Source: Pseudomonas sp. UBA4194 | GTDB lineage: Bacteria; Pseudomonadota; Gammaproteobacteria; Pseudomonadales; Pseudomonadaceae | DNA length: 22,027 nt | Reading direction: 5' to 3' | Assembly: GCF_002379585.1 (NCBI RefSeq) | Contig: NZ_DFUE01000010.1 | Span: 121,722-143,748, forward strand | Part shown: piece after piece, positions 1 to 8,141 of the stretch | Position numbering within the stretch: the stretch's first letter is position 1 | Layout: every line of letters starts with the position of its first letter | Notes under the pieces: generated by a model | What the model saw: the letters and a program-made list of their open reading frames with translations, nothing else | Told to the model about the DNA's origin: nothing | The model's database searches: none | Position numbers and translations under genes: made by a program

Positions 1-102
1 GTAGGAGCGGCGTGCAGCCGCGAAGGGGCCGGCATGGCTGGCGCATGATCTGGGAGGTGTGTTGGCGGGGCCGGCGCCTTCGCGGCTGGACGCCGCTCCT
101 AC
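1..102. repeat. Inverted pair of REP elements (GTAG-type)
   Basis: A 26-bp REP at 1-26 (starts GTAGGAGCGGCGTG, ends CCGCGAAGG) is followed by an almost identical copy in inverted orientation at 77-102, differing at one central base. Each copy is itself an imperfect palindrome with a CGGC/GCCG stem. The pair lies upstream of the ghrA-type gene. No gene precedes it in the window, so I cannot say whether it follows a stop codon. The remaining leader to 212 shows nothing else I can support. Pseudomonas REPs of this kind are normally spread by REP-associated tyrosine transposases (family knowledge); none is encoded here. Confidence 0.85.
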
Positions 103-212
103 GGGGGGTGGGGGCGCACCATGTTTTGTTTTGGGGCTGCTATTCGGGAGAATGTTGCGTGGCGTTATGGCATCTTCAGCGCTCAATCCGAATGCGTACG
201 AGATTTCCCGCC

Positions 213-1139
213 ATGACCCTGTTGTTCAAAGTCGCCGATGAGCGCGCCCATGTATGGAAGGCGCTGTTCGCCGAGCATGCCCCGGACATCGACGTACGTT
301 TCTGGCCCGATATCGGCGACCCCGCCCAGGTTCGCTATTTCGCAGCCTGGCAGCCACCGGCAGACCTGCACGAACGCTTTCCTAATCTGGAAGTGGTGTT
401 CGCCACCTCGGCCGGGGTGGATCAATTCAATCTCGAGCAACTTCCCCAGCACATCGCCGTGGTCCGCATGTTGGACCCCGGCATCGCTCAAGGCATCGCT
501 GAATACGTCGGTTTCTCCGTACTGAGCCTGCATCGGGATATCCCGGATTATCTGCAACAACAGCAAAACCATGTGTGGCAGACCAATGCACTGACAGCGG
601 CGTCCAAGCGGCGGGTCGGCGTGATGGGGCTGGGCAATCTGGGCCTGACCGCGCTGGACGTGCTGCGCCCGTTCGGATTTGCCCTCAGCGGCTGGTCCCG
701 CACCCTCAAGAATTTGCCAGGCGTGACCTGCTATGGCGGCGCCGAGCAACTGCCCGAGTTTCTGGGCCAGTGCGACATTCTGCTGTGCCTGCTGCCGCTG
801 ACACCGGAAACAACGGGGATCTTGAACGCCGACACCTTCGCGGCACTGCCCAAGGGCGCCAAGCTGATCAACCTGGGCCGCGGTGGGCATCTGGTGGAGG
901 CGGACCTGCTCGCGGCTGTTGATTCAGGACAGATCGGGCATGCGATCGTCGACGTGCTGAACGAGGAGCCCCCTACCCAGGACCATCCGTTCTGGAGCCA
1001 TCCGAAGATCTGGGTAACGCCTCACGTTGGCGCGATGACCGACCCAAGGACGGCGTTCGAGGTGCTGCTGGGGAATGTGCGTCGGCATGAGCGTGGAGAG
1101 GACATGGTGGGGGCGGTGGCTCGCGGGGCGGGGTACTAG
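213..1139 (+). CDS. ghrA: Glyoxylate/hydroxypyruvate reductase A (D-2-hydroxyacid dehydrogenase)
   Basis: Predicted cytoplasmic NAD(P)H-dependent enzyme reducing glyoxylate to glycolate and hydroxypyruvate to glycerate. The 308-aa product is close to E. coli GhrA (about 312 aa). It shows the split architecture of the D-isomer 2-hydroxyacid dehydrogenases: catalytic halves at about 1-100 and 275-308, and a nucleotide-binding domain at about 101-274 with the dinucleotide motif GLGNLG at 139-144. The catalytic triad is visible as Arg223 (INLGRGG), Glu252 (NEEPP) and His271 (TPHVG). The frame is open upstream to position 12, but the residues before Met at 213 are low-complexity translation through the REP and do not fit the family, so I chose 213. 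The ribosome-binding site is weak and an ATG at 192 is an alternative. The gene converges on ptsP with a repeat between them. The exact substrate preference is inferred from the family. Confidence 0.88.
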   Translation: MTLLFKVADERAHVWKALFAEHAPDIDVRFWPDIGDPAQVRYFAAWQPPADLHERFPNLEVVFATSAGVDQFNLEQLPQHIAVVRMLDPGIAQGIAEYVGFSVLSLHRDIPDYLQQQQNHVWQTNALTAASKRRVGVMGLGNLGLTALDVLRPFGFALSGWSRTLKNLPGVTCYGGAEQLPEFLGQCDILLCLLPLTPETTGILNADTFAALPKGAKLINLGRGGHLVEADLLAAVDSGQIGHAIVDVLNEEPPTQDHPFWSHPKIWVTPHVGAMTDPRTAFEVLLGNVRRHERGEDMVGAVARGAGY

Positions 1140-1150
1140 CTGGGATCGGC

Positions 1151-1198
1151 GGTGGATGGTCCCCTCACCCCAGCCCTCTCCCTGGGGGAGAGGGCGCC
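1151..1198. repeat. GC-rich hairpin repeat (family B), copy 1, at a convergent junction
   Basis: A 48-bp element between the stops of the ghrA-type gene and ptsP. Its core at 1174-1194 is a perfect 9-bp inverted repeat, CCCTCTCCC-TGG-GGGAGAGGG. The whole element recurs almost exactly, in inverted orientation, at 4833-4880, and its outer part recurs at 8761-8790. It has the position and stem for a bidirectional transcription stop but no T-run, so terminator function is inference. Confidence 0.8.
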
Positions 1199-1216
1199 AA
1201 GCGCCCCACATCCCAA

Positions 1217-3496
1217 TCAATGCTTCTTCGGCGTAGTCGGATTGATCATCCGCGACAACCCGAGATTCTTCAGCGCCAACTGCAGTGAACTGTGGATAAC
1301 CTGCGGGTTGTCGATCTTGTTCAGCTGCGCCAGCAGTTCCTTGGCCTTGCTCAGGTTCACCTGACGCAACATCCACTTCACTTTCGGCAGGTTGGTGGCG
1401 TTCATCGACAGGCTGTCGAAACCCATTGCCATCAACAACACCGCCGCCGCCGGGTCACCGGCCATCTCGCCGCAGATGCTCACGGGCTTGCCTTCGGCAT
1501 GGGCCTCGGTGACCACGTGCTGCAAGGCCTGCAACACCGCCGGATGCAGATAGTCGTACAGGTCGGCGACACGCGGGTTGTTGCGGTCAACGGCCAGCAG
1601 GTACTGCGTCAGGTCGTTGGAACCCACCGACAGGAAGTCCACCTGGCGCGCGAGCTCCTTGGTCAGGTACACCGCCGCAGGGATTTCGATCATCACCCCC
1701 ACCGGCGGCATCGGCACGTCGGTGCCCTCGTCGCGCACTTCGCCCCAGGCCCGGTGAATCAGATGCAGGGCCTCTTCCAGCTCATGGGTGCCGGAGATCA
1801 TCGGCAACAGGATGCGCAGGTTGTTCAGCCCCTCGCTGGCCTTGAGCATGGCGCGGGTCTGCACCAGGAAGATTTCCGGGTGGTCCAGGGTCACGCGAAT
1901 ACCGCGCCAGCCCAGGAAGGGGTTCTCTTCCTTGATGGGGAAGTACGACAGCGACTTGTCGCCGCCGATGTCCAGGCTGCGCATGGTTACCGGCAGCGGA
2001 TGGAAGGCCGCCAGCTGCTCGCGATAGATGGCCAGCTGTTCCTTTTCACTGGGGAAACGCTGGTTGATCATGAACGGCACTTCGGTGCGGTACAGACCCA
2101 CGCCCTCGGCGCCGCGCTGCTGGGCACGGGCGACGTCCGCCAGCAGCCCGGTATTCACCCAGAGCGGCATGCGGTGGCCATCGAGGGTGACGCACGGCAG
2201 TTCGCGCAAGGCATCCAGCCCCAGGGCCAGTTGGCGCTCTTCCTCGACCACGTCGGCGAACTGCTTGCTGAGAATATCGCTGGGGTTGGTATAGACCTCG
2301 CCGTGGTAGCCGTCGACGATCATCTTGATGCCGTCGACCTTGGAATACGGCAGGTCCACCAGGCCCATCACCGTGGGGATGCCCATGGCGCGCGCCAGGA
2401 TGGCCACGTGGGAGTTGCCCGAACCCAGTACCGACACCAGCCCCACCAGCTTGCCCTCCGGCACCTCACCGAGCATGGCCGGGGACAGCTCCTCGCTGAT
2501 CAGGATGGTGTTGTCGGGGTAGACCAGGGTCTGCTGGCGGGCTTCCTGCAAATAGGCAAGCAGGCGCCGGCCCAGGTCCTTGACGTCCGACGCACGCTCG
2601 CGCAGGTAGGCGTCGTCCATCAGCTCGAAACGATTGACGTGCTCGGTGACCACATGGCGCAGTGCGCCCTGTGCCCACTGGCCGGTCTTGATCACATTGG
2701 TCACTTCGCTGCCCAGCGACGCGTCGTCGAGCATCATCAGGTAGACGTCGAACAGGGCGCGCTCTTCAGGCCGCAGCTGGGTGGCGAGCTTGGCCGACAG
2801 CGTGCGCATGTCGTTGCGCACGCCCTCCAAGGCGTTCTGGAACAGCGCCAGCTCGGCATCGATGTCGCTGACGTTCTTGTCCGGCACCACGTCCAGATCG
2901 GCCGGCGGCAACATCACCACGGCCGTGCCGACCGCCGCTCCGGGCGATCCTGGAACGCCGACGAAGCGCGCCTCCTGGATGCCCTTGCCTTGGCGACCAA
3001 TGCCACGAATGGAGCCGGTGGCCTCGGCATGGGCGATCACCCCGGCCAATTGCGCGCTCATGGTGACCAGAAAGGCCTCTTCGCCCTCGTCGAACTGACG
3101 CCGCTCCTTTTGCTGGATGACCAACACCCCCACCACGCGCCGGTGGTGAATGATCGGCGTGCCCAGGAACGACGCGAAACGTTCCTCGCCCGTCTCGGCA
3201 AAGTAGCGATAACGGGGGTGGTCGGCAGCGTTTTCCAGGTTCAGCGGTTCTTCCCGGGTGCCCACCAGGCCCACCAGGCCTTCGTTGGGGGCCATGCTGA
3301 CCTTGCCGATGGAGCGCTTGTTCAGGCCCTCGGTGGCCATCAGTACGAAACGGTTGGTTTCAGGGTCCAGCAGATAGACGGAGCAGACCTGGCTGCCCAT
3401 GGCTTCCTTGACGCGCTGCACAATGATCCCCAACGCCGACTTGAGATCTTTGGCGGAGTTAACTTCCTGGACGATCTTGCGCAGCGTATTGAGCAT
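1217..3496 (-). CDS. ptsP: PtsP, enzyme I of the nitrogen phosphotransferase system (EI-Ntr)
   Basis: Autophosphorylates from phosphoenolpyruvate and passes the phosphate to NPr (PtsO) and then EIIA-Ntr (PtsN), a regulatory cascade linked to nitrogen/carbon status and potassium. The 759-aa product has an N-terminal GAF domain (about 17-160), then the EI N-terminal and phosphohistidine domain with the active His363 in GSGNSHVAILAR, then the PEP-binding TIM barrel with DRNNPRVADLYDYLHP and the C-terminal active-site motif SICGEMAGD. The reading frame is open upstream to 3577, but that extension overlaps the end of rppH. ATG at 3496 gives the usual MLNTLRKIVQEV start and family length. rppH ends 22 nt upstream, so the two are cotranscribed, as is common in gammaproteobacteria. 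The long open frame on the opposite strand is a codon-bias shadow. Confidence 0.96.
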   Translation of the reverse strand: MLNTLRKIVQEVNSAKDLKSALGIIVQRVKEAMGSQVCSVYLLDPETNRFVLMATEGLNKRSIGKVSMAPNEGLVGLVGTREEPLNLENAADHPRYRYFAETGEERFASFLGTPIIHHRRVVGVLVIQQKERRQFDEGEEAFLVTMSAQLAGVIAHAEATGSIRGIGRQGKGIQEARFVGVPGSPGAAVGTAVVMLPPADLDVVPDKNVSDIDAELALFQNALEGVRNDMRTLSAKLATQLRPEERALFDVYLMMLDDASLGSEVTNVIKTGQWAQGALRHVVTEHVNRFELMDDAYLRERASDVKDLGRRLLAYLQEARQQTLVYPDNTILISEELSPAMLGEVPEGKLVGLVSVLGSGNSHVAILARAMGIPTVMGLVDLPYSKVDGIKMIVDGYHGEVYTNPSDILSKQFADVVEEERQLALGLDALRELPCVTLDGHRMPLWVNTGLLADVARAQQRGAEGVGLYRTEVPFMINQRFPSEKEQLAIYREQLAAFHPLPVTMRSLDIGGDKSLSYFPIKEENPFLGWRGIRVTLDHPEIFLVQTRAMLKASEGLNNLRILLPMISGTHELEEALHLIHRAWGEVRDEGTDVPMPPVGVMIEIPAAVYLTKELARQVDFLSVGSNDLTQYLLAVDRNNPRVADLYDYLHPAVLQALQHVVTEAHAEGKPVSICGEMAGDPAAAVLLMAMGFDSLSMNATNLPKVKWMLRQVNLSKAKELLAQLNKIDNPQVIHSSLQLALKNLGLSRMINPTTPKKH

Positions 3497-3518
3497 GGCT
3501 CGGGGTCGAACTCCGTCG

Positions 3519-3998
3519 TCAGTCGCGCGATAAAAGGCGCGGGGCAAGCTCTTTGAGCGCGCGGCGGTAGACCTCACGCTTGAATGTCACCACCTGGCCC
3601 AGCGGATACCAATAACTGACCCAGCGCCAGCCATCGAACTCCGGTTTACCGGTCAAATCCATCCGTACGCGCTGTTCGTTGGAAACCAGGCGCAGCAGAA
3701 ACCACTTTTGTTTCTGGCCGATGCACAGCGGTTGGCTGTGGGTACGTACCAGACGTTGGGGTAAACGATAACGCAACCAGCCGCGGGTGCAGGCAAGTAT
3801 TTCAACATCTTGCCGTTCCAGCCCGACTTCTTCATTCAGCTCGCGGTACAAGGCCTCTTCCGGTGTTTCCTGGGGGTTGATGCCCCCCTGGGGAAACTGC
3901 CAGGCATCCTGATTGATACGCCGAGCCCAAAGCACCTGACCGGCATCATTGGTGAGAATGATGCCGACGTTAGGGCGAAAACCATCCGGGTCGATCAC
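3519..3998 (-). CDS. rppH: RNA pyrophosphohydrolase RppH (Nudix)
   Basis: Removes pyrophosphate from 5'-triphosphorylated RNA, which opens transcripts to RNase E decay. The 159-aa product carries a complete Nudix box: Gly38, Glu44 and the Arg52-Glu53-x-x-Glu56-Glu57-x-Gly59 core, inside the segment following WQFPQGGI. The start is GTG at 3998, preceded at 8 nt by GAGG. It gives the conserved family N-terminus (VIDPDGFRPNVG, initiator read as Met). An in-frame ATG at 4082 would add 28 residues unlike the family, including a Cys-rich stretch, and is rejected. It is first in a two-gene operon with ptsP and divergent from the HAD-IB gene, leaving a 140-bp shared upstream region in which I found no convincing promoter on either strand. 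Confidence 0.96.
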   Translation of the reverse strand: MIDPDGFRPNVGIILTNDAGQVLWARRINQDAWQFPQGGINPQETPEEALYRELNEEVGLERQDVEILACTRGWLRYRLPQRLVRTHSQPLCIGQKQKWFLLRLVSNEQRVRMDLTGKPEFDGWRWVSYWYPLGQVVTFKREVYRRALKELAPRLLSRD

Positions 3999-4138
3999 GG
4001 CAGCAACCTCGCAAACGCATGTCGTCGCATTGTTCCACAAAGCCTGTGAAAGCAGCAACGACGCCGCATACCTTATGTGCACGCATGTGAAAAGTCCGTA
4101 TTCTGTGGGCCTTTTCCACTTTTTACGTGAGTAATTTC

Positions 4139-4795
4139 ATGCGCCTGGCCTTGTTCGATCTCGACAACACGCTGCTTGGCGGCGATAGCGACCACGCCTG
4201 GGGCGACTATCTCTGCGAGCGCGGCATTCTCGACGCCGACGCCTACAAGGCGCGCAACGACGATTTCTATCAGGACTACCTGGCGGGCAAGCTGGATCTC
4301 AATGAGTATCTGAATTTCAGCCTGGAGATTCTGGCCGCCACCGACATGGCCCAGCTGGATGAATGGCACCGTGACTTCATGCGTGACTGCATCGAGCCGA
4401 TCATGCTGCCCAAAGCCGCCGCCCTGCTGCAATGGCACCGCGATGCCGGCGACAAACTGGTGATCATCACGGCCACCAACCGCTTCGTGACCGGGCCGAT
4501 CGCCGAGCGCCTGGGCGTGGAAACGTTGCTGGCGACCGAAGCGGAAATCGTCGATGGGCGCTACACCGGCCGCAGCATCGATGTGCCGTGCTTCAAGGAA
4601 GGCAAGGTGACTCGCCTGAACCGCTGGCTGGAAGAGAACGGCTTCGATCTGCAGGACAGCTACTTCTACAGCGACTCGATGAATGATTTGCCGCTGCTGG
4701 AGCAGGTGGCCAACCCGGTGGTGGTGGACCCTGATCCGCGGTTGCAGGAAGAAGCGAAGCGGCGAGGGTGGAAAGAGATTTCGTTGCGAGGGTAA
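4139..4795 (+). CDS. HAD-IB family hydrolase (phosphoserine-phosphatase-like)
   Basis: Predicted soluble Mg-dependent phosphatase of 218 aa. All four HAD motifs are present: motif I DLDNT with nucleophile Asp7 and general acid Asp9, motif II Thr111 in IITATNR, motif III Lys156 in CFKEGK, and motif IV SDSMND (Asp179, Asp183). The helical cap between motifs I and II (about 15-100) is the subfamily IB type found in SerB. The substrate is not evident; a phosphoserine-like or other small phosphomonoester is only a family guess. I chose ATG 4139 because GTGAG lies 7 nt upstream and the family begins MRLALFDLDNT; the frame extends back to a GTG at 4127. It is divergent from rppH-ptsP and convergent with the DUF2269 gene. 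Confidence 0.92.
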   Translation: MRLALFDLDNTLLGGDSDHAWGDYLCERGILDADAYKARNDDFYQDYLAGKLDLNEYLNFSLEILAATDMAQLDEWHRDFMRDCIEPIMLPKAAALLQWHRDAGDKLVIITATNRFVTGPIAERLGVETLLATEAEIVDGRYTGRSIDVPCFKEGKVTRLNRWLEENGFDLQDSYFYSDSMNDLPLLEQVANPVVVDPDPRLQEEAKRRGWKEISLRG

Positions 4796-4832
4796 GGGCG
4801 CCGATCACCCGAATTCGCACCACCTGCTCTTA

Positions 4833-4890
4833 GCTCCCTCTCCCCCAGGGAGAGGGCTGGGGTGAGGGGACCATCCACCACAAATCCCCC
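4833..4890. repeat. GC-rich hairpin repeat (family B), copy 2, at a convergent junction
   Basis: Inverted copy of the element at 1151-1198, between the stops of the HAD-IB and DUF2269 genes. The perfect stem CCCTCTCCC-CCA-GGGAGAGGG is at 4837-4857, followed by the shared tail GGGGTGAGGGGACCATCCAC. Loop bases differ from copy 1 only by orientation. No T-run follows on either strand. It may stop or block readthrough between the converging genes (inference). Confidence 0.8.
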
Positions 4891-4898
4891 AAGAAACC

Positions 4899-5345
4899 CT
4901 AAACCGGCTTCGTCACCATCAACCCGACAATCGCCACCAGCACCACCAGCGCCACGCCAGCAATGATCAGCACGTTGCGGCGCTTGACCGCGATCACCGC
5001 CTCATCCATGCCCTGCGCCAGACGCAACCGATTGACCCGGCTGAGCAACAGCAACCACACACCGCCGCCGATCACGTACAGCACTGCCGCACTCAGAATC
5101 CAGGTCTGTCCGAGGGGCCAGCCGACCTTGTGCACCAGCCACCAACCGGTCACCGGGAAGCTGATCAGGCTCAGCGCCATCACCACCCACGCATAGGCCC
5201 AGGGCCGCTGCAGGGTGCTGGCGAACGGCAGCCTGTCGCCGCCTTGCCAACTGCGCCAGGCGCGATAGATCACCGCCACCACACTGCCCAGCAGTACCAC
5301 GGTGGCGACTGTGTGCAATATCTTCAGAACCGTCAGGCTTTCCAT
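4899..5345 (-). CDS. DUF2269 family integral membrane protein
   Basis: A 148-aa predicted inner-membrane protein of unknown function. Four hydrophobic segments are visible at about 8-27, 50-70, 81-101 and 125-143. A conserved-looking core, RPWAYAW followed by PVTGWWLVHKVGWPLGQTW, spans TM2 and the TM2-TM3 loop, and basic residues in the loop around 103-123 suggest orientation by the positive-inside rule. Length and TM layout fit DUF2269 (PF10027). No catalytic motif is recognisable. ATG 5345 is preceded by GGGGA at about 9 nt. The gene lies downstream of ilvA on the same strand but is separated from it by 364 bp filled with REPs, so I would not assume cotranscription. Confidence 0.8.
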   Translation of the reverse strand: MESLTVLKILHTVATVVLLGSVVAVIYRAWRSWQGGDRLPFASTLQRPWAYAWVVMALSLISFPVTGWWLVHKVGWPLGQTWILSAAVLYVIGGGVWLLLLSRVNRLRLAQGMDEAVIAVKRRNVLIIAGVALVVLVAIVGLMVTKPV

Positions 5346-5416
5346 GACGCGTTATCCCCGTGGGCCGTTACGATGCATCATCGACAAGCGTAGCAGCCAA
5401 CGAGTTCAGCAGGCCC

Positions 5417-5672
5417 GGCCCCATCGCGGGTAGAACCCGCTCCCACAGAGGGGGGGGGCGTTGGCGCTGCATAGCGGATATCTCTAGTGGGAGGGCTGGC
5501 CCCATCGCGGGTAGAACCCGCTCCCACAGAGGGGGGGCATTGGCGCTGCATAGCGGGTATCCCTTGTGGGAGGGCTGGCCCCATCGCGGGTAGAACCCGC
5601 TCCCACAGAGGGCGAGCATCGGATTTGCGCAGCGCAAATCCCTTGTGGGAGCGGGTTCTACCCGCGATGGCC
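5417..5672. repeat. Tandem REP array, three direct units of about 80 bp plus an inverted terminal REP
   Basis: This occupies most of the 364-bp gap (5346-5709) between the DUF2269 start and the ilvA stop; I see no gene in the gap. Direct units begin at 5417, 5498 and 5577 (steps of 81 and 79). Each begins GGCCCCATCGCGGGTAGAAC and continues through CCGCTCCCACAGAGGG. Units 1 and 2 also share GGCGCTGCATAGCGG and a truncated GTGGGAGGGCT. Unit 3 diverges, with a perfect short palindrome GGATTTGCGC-A-GCGCAAATCC (5621-5641), and is closed by an inverted REP at 5643-5670. The G-runs after each REP vary in length. The array is downstream of ilvA and could act as its 3' end. Confidence 0.85.
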
Positions 5673-5709
5673 GCACCGCCGATCCCAACCTCCACCCCTG
5701 ACCCCGCAG

Positions 5710-7224
5710 CTACCCCAAGAACAGTTGATAAGCCGGATTATCCGTCTCATCCCAGAACGGATAGCCGATATCCGCCAAGGCTCCAGCCACCAGGTGCCGC
5801 TCATCCTCCGGCACCTGCAAGCCCGCCACCACGCGCCCATCCGCTGCGCCATGGTTGCGATAGTGGAACATCGAGATATTCCAGTGCCCGCCCAACTTGT
5901 TGAGGAAGTTGAAAAGCGCCCCGGGCCGCTCGGGAAATTCGAAGCGCAGCACCATCTCGTCACTCACCCGCACCGCATGCCCGCCCACCATATGACGGAT
6001 GTGCAACTTGGCCAGTTCGTTGTCGGTCAAGTCCAGCACCGGGAAACCATGGGATTGCAGGGTCGCCAGCAACGCCGCGCGTGGATCGTTTTCGGGATGG
6101 GTTTGCACGCCGACGAAAATGTGTGCTTCTTCGCCGGTGTGGTAGCGATAGTTGAACTCGGTGATCTGACGCTTGCCGATGGCTTCGCAGAAGGCCTTGA
6201 AGCTGCCCGGCCGCTCCGGAATGGTCACCGCGATGATGGCTTCACGGCCTTCACCCAACTCGGCCCGCTCGGCCACGTGACGCAGGCGATCGAAGTTGAC
6301 GTTGGCGCCGGAGTCGATGGCCACCAGCGTCTGCCCGGAGACGCCACGGGCCTCGACGTATTTCTTGATCCCGGCCACACCCAGCGCCCCGGCAGGTTCG
6401 GTGATCGACCGGGTATCGTCGTAGATGTCCTTGATGGCCGCACAGATTTCGTCGGTGCTGACGGTGATCACCTCGTCCACGTGATCCTTGCAGATATCAA
6501 AGGTGTGCTTGCCGATCTGCGCCACAGCCACGCCGTCGGCGAACAGTCCGACCTGTGGCAGCACCACGCGCTCACCGGCAGCCATGGCCTGTTGCAGGCA
6601 ATTGGAATCGTCCGGCTCGACGCCGATCACCTTGATGCCCGGGCGCAGGTATTTCACATAGGCCGCAATGCCCGCGATCAAGCCACCGCCGCCCACCGGA
6701 ACGAAGATCGCGTCGAGGTCGCCCGGATGCTGACGCAGAATCTCCATCGCCACGGTGCCCTGCCCGGCAATGGTGTAGGGGTCGTCGTAGGGATGGATAT
6801 AGACCAGGCCCTTTTCATCGACCAGCTTCAGCGAATGCGCCAGGGCCTCGGGAAACGAGTCACCGTGCAGCACGACTTTGCCGCCACGCGAGCGCACGCC
6901 TTCGATCTTGATCTCGGGGGTGGTCTTGGGCATCACGATGGTGGCTTTGATACCCAGCTCCCGGGCCGCCAGCGCCAGGCCCTGGGCATGGTTGCCGGCC
7001 GAAGCGGTGACCACGCCACGCGCCAGTTCCTGGGCCGAGAGCTGGGCCAGCTTGTTGTACGCGCCACGAATCTTGAAGGAAAACACCGGCTGCAAGTCTT
7101 CGCGCTTGAGCAGCACCTTGTTGCCCAGACGCTTGGACAGCTGGCCGGCGGGCTGCAATGGGGTTTCCACCGCGACGTCATAGACGCGCGAGGTCAGGAT
7201 CATTTTCACGTACTGTTCGAGCAT
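5710..7224 (-). CDS. ilvA: Threonine dehydratase (biosynthetic, two ACT-like domains)
   Basis: PLP enzyme deaminating threonine to 2-oxobutanoate, the first committed step to isoleucine. The 504-aa product is near E. coli IlvA (514 aa). The catalytic domain (about 1-320) has PLP lysine Lys51 in SFKIRGAYN, the SAGNHAQG motif at about 75-82 and the phosphate-binding loop GGGGL at 178-182. The C-terminal half has two ACT-like regulatory modules, beginning near IPERPGSFKAFCEAIG and FPERPGALFNFLNKLGG, which in the family mediate isoleucine inhibition and valine activation. Start choice: ATG 7224 gives the usual MLEQYVK start. An upstream GTG/ATG pair at 7236/7233 is possible, and no good Shine-Dalgarno decides. 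It is divergent from rpiA across 137 bp, and its stop is followed by a REP array. Confidence 0.96.
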   Translation of the reverse strand: MLEQYVKMILTSRVYDVAVETPLQPAGQLSKRLGNKVLLKREDLQPVFSFKIRGAYNKLAQLSAQELARGVVTASAGNHAQGLALAARELGIKATIVMPKTTPEIKIEGVRSRGGKVVLHGDSFPEALAHSLKLVDEKGLVYIHPYDDPYTIAGQGTVAMEILRQHPGDLDAIFVPVGGGGLIAGIAAYVKYLRPGIKVIGVEPDDSNCLQQAMAAGERVVLPQVGLFADGVAVAQIGKHTFDICKDHVDEVITVSTDEICAAIKDIYDDTRSITEPAGALGVAGIKKYVEARGVSGQTLVAIDSGANVNFDRLRHVAERAELGEGREAIIAVTIPERPGSFKAFCEAIGKRQITEFNYRYHTGEEAHIFVGVQTHPENDPRAALLATLQSHGFPVLDLTDNELAKLHIRHMVGGHAVRVSDEMVLRFEFPERPGALFNFLNKLGGHWNISMFHYRNHGAADGRVVAGLQVPEDERHLVAGALADIGYPFWDETDNPAYQLFLG

Positions 7225-7261
7225 GGCGGGCATCACTGGCAGTGGCTGGGCGGGCCGACGA

Positions 7262-7290
7262 GTCTAAGCCAACAACCACAGCAAAACCAA
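7262..7290 (-). promoter_or_regulatory. Candidate sigma-70 promoter for ilvA
   Basis: On the minus strand, TTGGTT (plus 7285-7290) and TTAGAC (plus 7262-7267) are separated by exactly 17 bp. That would start transcription about 30 nt before the ilvA ATG at 7224. Each hexamer departs from consensus at two positions. The -35 falls inside the palindrome at 7281-7298. This rests on inspection only. Confidence 0.4.
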
Positions 7291-7307
7291 GGTTTTGCCC
7301 CTATAAT
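7281..7307 (+). promoter_or_regulatory. rpiA promoter -10 with an overlapping palindrome
   Basis: A perfect TATAAT lies at 7302-7307, about 54 nt before the rpiA ATG. No good -35 is found at 16-18 bp (the best, CAGCAA, is poor). Where it should be sits a perfect inverted repeat GCAAAACC-AA-GGTTTTGC at 7281-7298, which would suit a regulator site. The same palindrome overlaps the predicted ilvA -35 on the other strand. Confidence 0.5.
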
Positions 7308-7361
7308 GCGCGCCGCCGGGGCCGCAACCACTAGAGCCCCACCTGCCGCTCCGGAGCCCGC

Positions 7362-8036
7362 ATGACCCAGGACCAACTCAAACAGGCCGTCGCCCAGGCT
7401 GCCGTGGATTTCATTCTGCCCAAGCTGGACGACAAGAGCATCGTCGGCGTGGGCACCGGCTCCACCGCCAACTGCTTCATTGACGCCCTGGCCTTGCACA
7501 AGGGCGCGTTCGACGGCGCCGTCGCCAGCTCCGAAGCCACCGCTGCGCGCCTCAAGGGCCACGGCATTGCGGTCTACGAGCTCAACAGCGTCAGCGACCT
7601 GGAGTTCTACATCGACGGCGCCGACGAAAGCGACGAGCACCTGAACCTGATCAAGGGCGGCGGCGCGGCCCTGACCCGCGAGAAGATCGTCGCGGCCGTG
7701 GCCAAGACGTTCATCTGCATTGCCGACGGCAGCAAGCTGGTGCCGGTGCTGGGCAACTTCCCGCTACCGGTGGAAGTCATCCCCATGGCCCGCAGCCATG
7801 TCGCGCGCCAACTGGTGAAGCTCGGTGGCGACCCGGTGTACCGCGAAGGCGTGCTGACCGACAACGGCAACATCATCATCGATGTGCACAACATGCAGAT
7901 CACCGATCCGGTGGCGCTGGAAACCCAGATCAACGCCATCGTCGGCGTGGTTACCAACGGCCTGTTTGCGGGCCGGCCGGCAGATCTGTTGCTGCTGGGT
8001 ACCAACGACGGCGTCAAAACCCTGCGCAGACCTTGA
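7362..8036 (+). CDS. rpiA: Ribose-5-phosphate isomerase A
   Basis: Interconverts ribose-5-phosphate and ribulose-5-phosphate in the non-oxidative pentose phosphate pathway. The 224-aa product compares with 219 aa in E. coli. The phosphate/substrate loops are visible: GTGST at 31-35, DGADE at 85-89, and KGGGAALTREK at 98-108 with the catalytic Glu107 (E. coli Glu103). The ATG at 7362 has GGAG 5 nt upstream. It is transcribed away from ilvA, and the ilvA/rpiA divergent pair is a familiar Pseudomonas arrangement. A 6-bp hairpin without a T-run follows the stop, before the methyltransferase gene. Confidence 0.97.
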   Translation: MTQDQLKQAVAQAAVDFILPKLDDKSIVGVGTGSTANCFIDALALHKGAFDGAVASSEATAARLKGHGIAVYELNSVSDLEFYIDGADESDEHLNLIKGGGAALTREKIVAAVAKTFICIADGSKLVPVLGNFPLPVEVIPMARSHVARQLVKLGGDPVYREGVLTDNGNIIIDVHNMQITDPVALETQINAIVGVVTNGLFAGRPADLLLLGTNDGVKTLRRP

Positions 8037-8141
8037 CGGCGCTGGCTCCTGGGGAGAGGAGCCGACGCGGATCGCCTACGCAGGTGTTGAACGAGCGCTG
8101 AGGTATAGTGCGGGGCATCGTCGCAATGCTGGAACATCGCC

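Noticed and set aside
1292..3556. Long open frame (754 codons) on the plus strand opposite ptsP
   Set aside because: The product is rich in His, Gln and Arg with no recognisable domain, and ptsP on the other strand is complete and conserved. This is the usual antisense shadow in GC-rich DNA.
3999..4138. Promoters for the divergent rppH-ptsP and HAD-IB genes
   Set aside because: The best hexamer pairs match consensus at only 3-4 of 6 positions at each box; not reported as features.
5566..7365. 599-codon plus-strand frame opposite ilvA
   Set aside because: It starts inside the REP array and mirrors ilvA; low-complexity antisense translation.
8044..8063. Hairpin GGCTCC-TGGGGAGA-GGAGCC after rpiA as a terminator
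   Set aside because: Only a 6-bp stem with an 8-nt loop and no T-run; too weak to call as an intrinsic terminator.
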